From the NCBI GenBank assembly GCA_002479815.1, contig DLPA01000092.1, forward strand, positions 1 through 6,809: DNA of 6,809 nucleotides. The letters run 5' to 3'. Position 1 is the first letter of the stretch; each line of letters opens with the position of its first letter. The notes beneath the pieces were generated by a model. It searched no databases and was not told the origin of the DNA. It saw only the letters and a program-made list of their open reading frames with translations. The position numbers and the translations under genes were made by a program. This stretch comes from a bacterium UBA7470 (lineage in GTDB: Bacteria > Pseudomonadota > Gammaproteobacteria > Burkholderiales > Burkholderiaceae_C). Below are positions 1 through 5,066 of this stretch, in pieces.

Positions 1-452
1 TCGCCTTTGCCGCGCACTTCACTGCGCACCACCACCTCGGTGTCGGTCGGGGCGGCACGGAGCGGACGAAAATTCAGGGTTTGATCTTTGACTTGGCTCA
101 ACGCACCTGAATAGGTACGTACCAACAAGGTTTTAAACTCATCTTGCAGACGCTTTTGTTGTTCTGGTGTGGCCTGTCGCCAAAAACGCCCCACGGCAGA
201 GGCTGTCATGCGAGAGAAGTTGACGTTGGGCATGATCTTCGTATCGACCAAGCTCATGATTTTATTGACATCACCAGCCTGCATAGCTGGATCAGCCTTG
301 ACGACTTCTAGCACCTCGGTGGCCACACGCCGAATCAGGGCATCGGGGGTTTCTTCTGTGGTTGCCCATGTCAAGCTAGGCCACAAAGCAGAAGAAACGG
401 TGGTACTGACGGAAAGCACCAACATATGAGCCACGGCGTGTCTGCGATTCAT
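1..452 (-). CDS. mlaC: MlaC, periplasmic phospholipid-binding shuttle of the Mla pathway (C-terminus cut by window edge)
   Basis: MlaC carries phospholipid through the periplasm between MlaA at the outer membrane and MlaFEDB at the inner membrane. The first 150 codons are visible; the reading frame is open at the left edge, and family members are usually about 200 residues, so roughly a quarter is missing. The N-terminus (MNRRHAVAHMLVLSVSTTVS) is a basic then hydrophobic signal peptide, with likely cleavage after the TWA near residue 30. The mature part has typical Tol-Tol-Ttg2 features: an early helix (PDALIRRVATEVL), then KIMPNVNFSRMT, GRFWRQATPEQQKRLQDEF and LLVRTYSGAL around residues 70-120. 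The ATG at 452 is preferred because GAGG lies 9 nt upstream. An in-frame ATG at 467 would add five residues but has no ribosome site. The gene lies 105 bp after mlaA, an unusually loose junction for this operon. Identity is from family recognition; function is by homology. Confidence 0.93.
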   Translation of the reverse strand, partial: MNRRHAVAHMLVLSVSTTVSSALWPSLTWATTEETPDALIRRVATEVLEVVKADPAMQAGDVNKIMSLVDTKIMPNVNFSRMTASAVGRFWRQATPEQQKRLQDEFKTLLVRTYSGALSQVKDQTLNFRPLRAAPTDTEVVVRSEVRGKG

Positions 453-461
453 GGATGTGAT

Positions 462-465
462 CCTC
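462..465 (-). promoter_or_regulatory. Shine-Dalgarno GAGG that selects the mlaC start
   Basis: GAGG sits 9 nt before the ATG at 452. The alternative in-frame ATG at 467 overlaps this motif and has only TCAGTCTCC in front of it, so the downstream ATG is the better start. Confidence 0.55.
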
Positions 466-557
466 ATGGAGACTGATAACAAAGATAAGGTCTGAAAAAT
501 AGAACGAAACAGATGCAAGCGGGTAGGGCAGCGTGGGTTAATGTCTCCACCCTGTCT

Positions 558-1301
558 TCAATCATCGTCTTCGCGGTTGCGTTGCGCATCAATGATGCTT
601 TTGCGACGTTGGAGAAATACTTCCCGTGTAAAGGTGTATTTGTCTAAGGCAGCATCGTCCAGTACGGCAGATGTTCGCAGCAAACTGGCACGGGTTTCAA
701 CAACGCGCAAGCCGTGCAGCAAGTTACGATTGGCCACATTGTCCAGGCGCATGACCAAATCTCCCTTGCCTTCTATGCCCATGCCTACGGTATCGCGTAG
801 GGTAGAGGGGCCAATAATAGGCAACACCAAATAAGGACCTGGCGGGACACCCCAGCGACCCAAGGTTTGGCCAAAGTCGGCTGGGTTACGGTACAGGTGC
901 ATCTCCGACGCCAGATCAATCACCCCCCCAAATCCCCATAAGGTGTTGAATCCGACACGCAAGACATTGACTGCCGTATCTTCTACACGAAGTTGAAGCG
1001 CTGTGTTGACGGTGGACCATACATCGCGCAAGTTGCCAAAGAAATTACGAACTGCGGTACGCAAAAAGTAAGGTGTGGTCTGTGTGTAGACCGTTGCAAC
1101 CGGCTTGAGTACCGCATCATCAACAGCCTCGTTGAAGGAGGTCATGTCACGATTGAATTTTTCTAAGGGATCACGGGGGTCCGTGTGTGGGCCTGAGGCG
1201 CACGCAGTCAGCATCACCATCGATACTAAGACGGCAAGATGGCACAGGCGACGTATGCTATTTTTCAGGGGCAACGGGGTGGACAGATTCATACTCATCA
1301 T
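558..1301 (-). CDS. mlaA: MlaA (VacJ family), outer-membrane lipoprotein of the Mla system
   Basis: MlaA sits in the inner leaflet of the outer membrane, usually with a porin trimer, and extracts phospholipids that have reached the outer leaflet. The 247-residue protein has a lipoprotein signal: basic residues at 13-18, a hydrophobic stretch at about 22-33 and a lipobox LTAC with lipidated Cys34. The +2 residue is Ala, consistent with sorting to the outer membrane. VacJ-family hallmarks follow: DPRDPLEKFNRDMTSFN (41-57), RNFFGNLRDVWSTVN (85-99), FNTLWGFGGVIDLASEM (118-134), and FGQTLGRWGVPPGPYLVLP (143-161) followed by STLRDTVG (166-173). The C-terminal YTFTREVFLQRR (222-233) is also typical. 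Its ATG overlaps the mlaD stop (ATGA), with AAGGAG about 10 nt upstream inside the end of mlaD, suggesting coupled translation. Further ATGs at 1298 and 1292 are possible but worse spaced. In E. coli mlaA is unlinked to mlaFEDCB; here it lies inside the operon. Confidence 0.96.
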   Translation of the reverse strand: MMSMNLSTPLPLKNSIRRLCHLAVLVSMVMLTACASGPHTDPRDPLEKFNRDMTSFNEAVDDAVLKPVATVYTQTTPYFLRTAVRNFFGNLRDVWSTVNTALQLRVEDTAVNVLRVGFNTLWGFGGVIDLASEMHLYRNPADFGQTLGRWGVPPGPYLVLPIIGPSTLRDTVGMGIEGKGDLVMRLDNVANRNLLHGLRVVETRASLLRTSAVLDDAALDKYTFTREVFLQRRKSIIDAQRNREDDD

Positions 1302-1768
1302 TTTTGTTTCTCTCCTTCAGCAGCTTTATTGAACAAGAATTGGCTGATGAGGTTTTCCAAAACCACTGCTGACTGGGTTTGGGTCATGACATCACCAGCA
1401 GCTAGGTTTTTAGGATCGCCACCAGCTTCTATGCCTATGTATTGCTCACCCAATAAACCACTCGTCAAAATCTTCAACGAACTATCCTTTGGGAAAGCGT
1501 AACGCGATTCCAATTCAAGCACCACGCTGGCTTGGAAGCTTTTGTCATCAAATGTAATCGCACCAACGCGACCCACGACCACCCCTGCACTTTTAACGGC
1601 TGCTTTGGGCTTGAGGCCACCAATGTTGTCAAACCGAGCCACGACGCGGTAGCTGTTTTGAAAATTGAGTTGCAATAGGTTGGCTGACTTCAAGGCCAAA
1701 AATAGGAGCGCCAAAGCTCCGATCAACACAAATAACCCAACCCAGACATCATGCTTCGATTTTTTCAT
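1298..1768 (-). CDS. mlaD: MlaD, membrane-anchored MCE-domain substrate-binding protein
   Basis: MlaD forms a hexameric ring on the periplasmic side of the inner membrane, on top of the MlaFE transporter, and passes phospholipid to or from MlaC. The 156-residue protein has a short basic N-terminus (MKKSKHD), one membrane segment at about residues 8-28, and a single MCE domain at about 40-117. MCE features visible are YRVVARFDNIGGLKPKAAVK, the GVVVGRVGAI strand pair and TSGLLGEQYIGIEAG. The LL at 105-106 falls where the family has its hydrophobic central-pore residues. A short C-terminal helix and a charged tail (AAEGEKQK) follow, shorter than in the roughly 183-residue E. coli protein. AAGG lies 8 nt before the ATG. 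The gap to mlaE is 33 bp, and the stop overlaps the mlaA start by 4 nt. Very sure of the family; function by homology. Confidence 0.96.
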   Translation of the reverse strand: MKKSKHDVWVGLFVLIGALALLFLALKSANLLQLNFQNSYRVVARFDNIGGLKPKAAVKSAGVVVGRVGAITFDDKSFQASVVLELESRYAFPKDSSLKILTSGLLGEQYIGIEAGGDPKNLAAGDVMTQTQSAVVLENLISQFLFNKAAEGEKQK

Positions 1769-1801
1769 ATCTAGCGCCTTATTCCATTCACTTGAATGCT
1801 C

Positions 1802-2578
1802 TCAAATACTGAACATCAGAGCTGTCAGCACAAAATCCAGCCCTAAGACCAGTAAGGAAGCCATGACCACGGTTCTCGTCGTGGCGTGTGATACCCCTTC
1901 TGGTGTGGGCTGCGCGGTATAGCCCTGATACAAGGCCACAAATGTCACAGCAATGCCAAACACCATGCTTTTGATGACACCATTGCCGACATCCAGCCAT
2001 ACATCGACACCCGCTTGCATCTGGCTCCAAAACGCACCATCATCGACCCCGATCATTCCTACTCCGACCAGCCAACCGCCCATGACACCCACAGCACTGA
2101 ACACCGCTGCTAACAAGGGCATGGCGATCACGCCCCCCCAAAAGCGGGGAGCTAATACTCGGCGTTCGGGATCAACAGCCATCATTTCCATAGCTGCCAA
2201 TTGCTCGCCGGCTTTCATCAGTCCAATTTCCGCTGTCAATGCCGTCCCAGCACGACCCGCAAACAACAGCGCCGTCACCACCGGCCCCAATTCACGCACC
2301 AGCGACAGTGCGACCAAAAGGCCCAAGGCTTCGGACGAACCGTAACGCTGCAAGGTGTAGTAGCCTTGCAAGCCCAAGACAAAGCCCACAAACAAACCCG
2401 ACACAGCGATGATGGCGAGCGACAGGTTGCCTAAAAAATAAATCTGGTCGCGCACCAAACCAAAACGAGCAAACGACGCAGGCGTATGCCCCAGCAAACG
2501 CCCAAACAAGCGGGCCGTTGCACCCAAGTCGGCTAATTTGCTGCGGACTTGAAATCCTAAATTCGCCAAACGCATCAT
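1802..2578 (-). CDS. mlaE: MlaE, inner-membrane permease of the Mla ABC transporter
   Basis: MlaE is the membrane-spanning subunit that pairs with MlaF and supports the MlaD ring. The 258 residues include an amphipathic N-terminal region (1-45) and hydrophobic segments at about 46-70, 84-108, 148-175, 200-220 and 234-256. The most conserved MlaE/permease signature is clear: RELGPVVTALLFAGRAGTAL (95-114), then TAEIGLMKAGEQLAAMEMMA (115-134) and VDP. The C-terminal loop contains a PTPEGVSHATTRTVV stretch (224-238), as in the family. The start overlaps the mlaF stop (ATGA at 2575-2578). A second ATG follows directly at 2575. The G-run (AAAGGGGGG, 2581-2589) is only 2 nt from the first ATG and 5 nt from the second, so the true N-terminus may be one residue shorter. 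Translation is probably coupled to mlaF. Homology-based, high confidence. Confidence 0.96.
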   Translation of the reverse strand: MMRLANLGFQVRSKLADLGATARLFGRLLGHTPASFARFGLVRDQIYFLGNLSLAIIAVSGLFVGFVLGLQGYYTLQRYGSSEALGLLVALSLVRELGPVVTALLFAGRAGTALTAEIGLMKAGEQLAAMEMMAVDPERRVLAPRFWGGVIAMPLLAAVFSAVGVMGGWLVGVGMIGVDDGAFWSQMQAGVDVWLDVGNGVIKSMVFGIAVTFVALYQGYTAQPTPEGVSHATTRTVVMASLLVLGLDFVLTALMFSI

Positions 2579-3411
2579 TGCCCCCCTTTGGCTGTTTTCG
2601 GGCCAAAATCATCTGCCACCGTCGGACCGGGGTAATGAAAATGCACAGGGCCATCGGCCTGCGCATACACGAACTGCTTGACCAGCGGATCGTCGGAATG
2701 ACGCACTTCATCGGGTGTGCCTTGCGCAGCAATACGACCATTGGCCAAGATAACGACTTGATCGGCGATACGGAAGGTTTCCTCCAAATCGTGGGACACG
2801 ATCATGCTGGTGATGCCCAGCGCATCATTGAGGCGGCGTATCAGTTGTGCAGCGGTTCCTAAAGAAATGGGGTCTAGGCCAGCAAAAGGTTCGTCGTACA
2901 TCACCAATTCAGGGTCTAGCGCAATGGCACGCGCCAAGGCCACACGCCGCGCCATGCCACCGGAGATTTCTGAGGGCATCAAGTCGCGTGCGCCCCGCAA
3001 CCCCACAGCATTGAGTTTCATCAGCACGATGTCTCGGATCAGTGCTTCGCTCAAGCTGGTGTGCTCGCGCAAGGGAAAGGCCACGTTGTCATAGACACTT
3101 AAATCGGTGAACAAAGCACCGAACTGAAACAACATGCCCATGCGACGACGTGCCGCTTGCAAGGCATCTCTATCCAAGTGCCCGATGTTCAAGCCATCAA
3201 AGCGCACCGTACCTGCGGTAGCAAGGCGTTGCCCACCGATCAATCTCAAGACTGTGGTTTTTCCACCACCAGAGGCTCCCATCAGCGCCGTGACCTTGCC
3301 ACGCGGGATTTGTAGGCTTACTTGATCCAAAATCAGCCGAGCGCCATCCCCGTAAGCAAAGCTGACGTTGTGAAATTCGATCAAAGGAGAAGGTGCGGCG
3401 CCGCGTGACAT
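2575..3411 (-). CDS. mlaF: MlaF, ATP-binding subunit of the Mla phospholipid ABC transporter
   Basis: MlaF hydrolyses ATP on the cytoplasmic face to drive phospholipid movement through MlaE and MlaD. Counting from the ATG at 3411 (278 residues), all ABC elements are present: Walker A GASGGGKT (45-52, Lys51), Q-loop Gln96 in MLFQFGALF, signature ISGGM (149-153), Walker B LVMYDEP with Asp173 and Glu174, and switch His207 in SHD. The C-terminal extension QFVYAQADGPVHFHYP is the kind that distinguishes MlaF from other ABC ATPases and, in E. coli, contacts the neighbouring subunit and MlaB. The start is uncertain. The frame stays open upstream to two tandem TTG codons (3429, 3426), but these lie in the T-tract of the terminator hairpin, so the ATG is preferred. 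No Shine-Dalgarno precedes any of these candidates (CATCCCTCC before the ATG), so initiation may be weak. It is the first gene of the mla run, 137 bp after gltD. Confidence 0.95.
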   Translation of the reverse strand: MSRGAAPSPLIEFHNVSFAYGDGARLILDQVSLQIPRGKVTALMGASGGGKTTVLRLIGGQRLATAGTVRFDGLNIGHLDRDALQAARRRMGMLFQFGALFTDLSVYDNVAFPLREHTSLSEALIRDIVLMKLNAVGLRGARDLMPSEISGGMARRVALARAIALDPELVMYDEPFAGLDPISLGTAAQLIRRLNDALGITSMIVSHDLEETFRIADQVVILANGRIAAQGTPDEVRHSDDPLVKQFVYAQADGPVHFHYPGPTVADDFGPKTAKGGQ

Positions 3412-3424
3412 GGAGGGATGAACC

Positions 3425-3454
3425 AACAAAAACGCCGACGCTAAAAGTCGGCGT
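3425..3454 (-). terminator. Rho-independent terminator (or attenuator) between gltD and mlaF
   Basis: On the minus strand ACGCCGAC (3454-3447) pairs perfectly with GTCGGCGT (3439-3432) around the 7-nt loop TTTTAGC. TTTT, then GTT, follows at once (3431-3425). A GC-rich 8-bp stem with a T-tract fits an intrinsic terminator for RNA coming from gltBD. It stands only 20 nt before the mlaF ATG, so a transcript starting further upstream must also cross it. That allows a role in controlling mla expression. On the plus strand no T-tract follows, so it works in one direction only. Confidence 0.75.
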
Positions 3455-3481
3455 ATAGGCGTGATGATAAGGGTTTTACCG

Positions 3482-3497
3482 AACGCCCATCGGCGTT
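3482..3497 (-). repeat. Small hairpin whose arms resemble the terminator arms
   Basis: AACGCC (3497-3492) and GGCGTT (3487-3482) pair over 6 bp around the 4-nt loop GATG. No T-tract follows on either strand, so it is not a terminator by itself. Its 5' side, AACGCCGA (3497-3490), is also an exact complement of TCGGCGTT (3438-3431) in the terminator's 3' arm, so the two structures can exchange partners. Confidence 0.5.
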
Positions 3498-3508
3498 GGC
3501 CTTTGAGC

Positions 3509-3539
3509 GTTGGGTTTCAGATTGTTTCTGAAACCCAAC
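3509..3539. repeat. Perfect 12-bp inverted repeat just downstream of gltD
   Basis: GTTGGGTTTCAG (3509-3520) and CTGAAACCCAAC (3528-3539) are exact reverse complements separated by the 7-nt spacer ATTGTTT. The repeat begins 9 nt after the gltD stop codon. Neither strand has a T-tract after it, so it is not a standard intrinsic terminator. It could be a 3'-end RNA stabiliser for gltBD, a protein-binding palindrome, or a copy of a dispersed palindromic repeat. The sequence alone does not decide. Confidence 0.7.
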
Positions 3540-3548
3540 ATCAGCGGT

Positions 3549-5030
3549 TTAACGAGGCAAATCTGAGTAGCCCATCAAAAACTCATCGACTGCACGGGCG
3601 GCTTGCCGGCCTTCGCGGATGGCCCACACCACCAAGCTCTGTCCACGGCGGATGTCGCCAGCCGCAAACACTTTATCCACGTTGGTGGCGTAACCGCCTG
3701 TGAACTCGGTGTGTGCTTTGGCATTGCCGCGTGGGTCTTTGCTCACGCCAAAGGCCTCCAGTATCGTTCCCACCGGGTTGACAAAGCCCATCGCCAAGAG
3801 CACCAAGTCGGCTGGGTACTCTTTTTCTGAGCCGGGCACTTCGCTGAACTTGCCGTCTTTGAACTCAACCTGCACGGTTTTCAAGCCGGTGAGTTTGCCG
3901 TTTTCACCGACGAAGGCTTTGGTGGAGATCGCAAATTCACGTTTCAGAATGCCTTTTTCGGCACTCTCATCATGACTGGAACTGGTGCGCAGTTTCAGCG
4001 GCCAGTAAGGCCAAACCAGCGGCTTGTTCTCTTGCTCGGGGGGCATGGGCATCACCTCGAACTGGGTGACGCTGAGTGCGCCGTGGCGGGTACTCGTGCC
4101 GACGCAATCGCTGCCAGTATCGCCACCGCCGATGACGATGACGTGTTTGCCATCGGCACGCAGTTGTTGGGGCAGCTTGTCGCCTGCGTTGACTTTGTTC
4201 TGCTGGGGCAAGAACTCCATCGCAAAGTACACGCCGTCCAATTCGCGCCCGGGCACGGGCAAATCGCGGCTTTGCTCAGAGCCACCGGTCAGCAGCACGG
4301 CATCAAACTCGGATTTGAGCTGCTCGGCGCTGATGACGGTTTTCGCATCGTTCGTGACTTTGCAACCCTCAGGCATCACGCCTACCAAGGTGCAGGTTTT
4401 GAACACCACGCCCTCTGCTTCCATTTGGGTGACGCGGCGGTCGATCAGCCATTTCTCCATTTTGAAGTCAGGAATGCCGTAGCGCAGCAGGCCACCGATG
4501 CGGCTGTTTTTCTCAAACACGGTCACGTCATGACCTGCGCGTGCCAGTTGTTGCGCAGCAGCCAGTCCCGCCGGGCCGGAGCCAACGACGGCCACTTTTT
4601 TGCCCGTTTTCACTTTGGCAGGTTGTGGTTGTACCCAGCCGTTTTCCCATGCCTTGTCGATGATGGCATGTTCCAGCGATTTGATGCCGACCGCATCGCC
4701 ATTGACGTTCACCACGCAAGCCGCTTCACAAGGGGCGGGACAAATGCGCCCCGTGAACTCGGGGAAGTTGTTGGTGCTGTGCAGCACTGCAATCGCATTT
4801 TTCCAATCGCCCTGATATACCAAGTCGTTGAAATCAGGAATGATGTTGTTGACAGGGCAGCCGTTGTTGCAAAACGGCGTGCCGCAATCCATGCAGCGTG
4901 CCCCTTGTACTTTCGCCTGTGCATCATCCAAACCGATGACAAACTCTTTGTAGTGCTTCAAACGCTCGGCAACCGGCTTGTAGCCTTCTTCGAGTCGCTC
5001 GTATTCCAGAAAACCAGTGACTTTTCCCAT
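3549..5030 (-). CDS. gltD: Glutamate synthase (NADPH) small subunit
   Basis: GltD takes electrons from NADPH onto FAD and passes them through iron-sulfur clusters to the large subunit, which makes glutamate from glutamine and 2-oxoglutarate in the cytoplasm. The 493-residue length is normal. Cluster cysteines are visible: Cys46, 49, 54 and 58 in CMDCGTPFCNNGCP, then Cys97, 101 and 105 in CPAPCEAAC. The FAD-binding GSGPAG is at 150-155, with RIGGLLRYGIPDFKMEK (177-193) behind it. The NADPH-binding GGGDTG is at 301-306, and the closing FAD motif AAGDIRRGQSLVVWAI begins at 456. These are standard for the gltD branch of the family (also shared with dihydropyrimidine and glutamate-synthase-like reductases). 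Linkage to gltB settles the assignment. AAAGGA (5040-5045) lies 9 nt before the ATG. The gap to gltB is 36 bp, so they are almost certainly co-transcribed. Confidence 0.97.
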   Translation of the reverse strand: MGKVTGFLEYERLEEGYKPVAERLKHYKEFVIGLDDAQAKVQGARCMDCGTPFCNNGCPVNNIIPDFNDLVYQGDWKNAIAVLHSTNNFPEFTGRICPAPCEAACVVNVNGDAVGIKSLEHAIIDKAWENGWVQPQPAKVKTGKKVAVVGSGPAGLAAAQQLARAGHDVTVFEKNSRIGGLLRYGIPDFKMEKWLIDRRVTQMEAEGVVFKTCTLVGVMPEGCKVTNDAKTVISAEQLKSEFDAVLLTGGSEQSRDLPVPGRELDGVYFAMEFLPQQNKVNAGDKLPQQLRADGKHVIVIGGGDTGSDCVGTSTRHGALSVTQFEVMPMPPEQENKPLVWPYWPLKLRTSSSHDESAEKGILKREFAISTKAFVGENGKLTGLKTVQVEFKDGKFSEVPGSEKEYPADLVLLAMGFVNPVGTILEAFGVSKDPRGNAKAHTEFTGGYATNVDKVFAAGDIRRGQSLVVWAIREGRQAARAVDEFLMGYSDLPR

Positions 5031-5066
5031 GATATGGATTCCTTTAATGCTTGAACCGAGCTTCGC

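Noticed and set aside
465..467. Upstream in-frame ATG for mlaC
   Set aside because: It lacks a ribosome site and overlaps the GAGG that serves the ATG at 452. It would only add MRITS before the signal peptide.
1788..2030. An 80-codon minus-strand ORF overlapping the end of mlaE
   Set aside because: It is an out-of-frame shadow of the conserved C-terminus of MlaE, with no independent support.
2292..2741. A 149-codon minus-strand ORF spanning the mlaF/mlaE junction in another frame
   Set aside because: Both overlapping genes have clear family motifs in their own frames. This frame gives a Cys/Trp/Phe-rich product with no known domain.
3476..3541. A 21-codon minus-strand ORF (MLGFRNNLKPNAQRPTPMGV then R) starting 7 nt after the gltD stop, a possible leader peptide for the attenuator-like region
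   Set aside because: It has no Shine-Dalgarno, no run of one amino acid that would sense a charged tRNA, and its first half is just the 12-bp palindrome translated. It is kept only as a note for anyone testing the attenuator idea.
3972..5054. A 360-codon open frame on the plus strand, antisense to most of gltD
   Set aside because: It lies opposite a complete, well-motifed gltD. Its product is His/Ala-rich with no recognisable domain and covers the complement of conserved GltD codons. Long antisense frames like this arise from codon bias.
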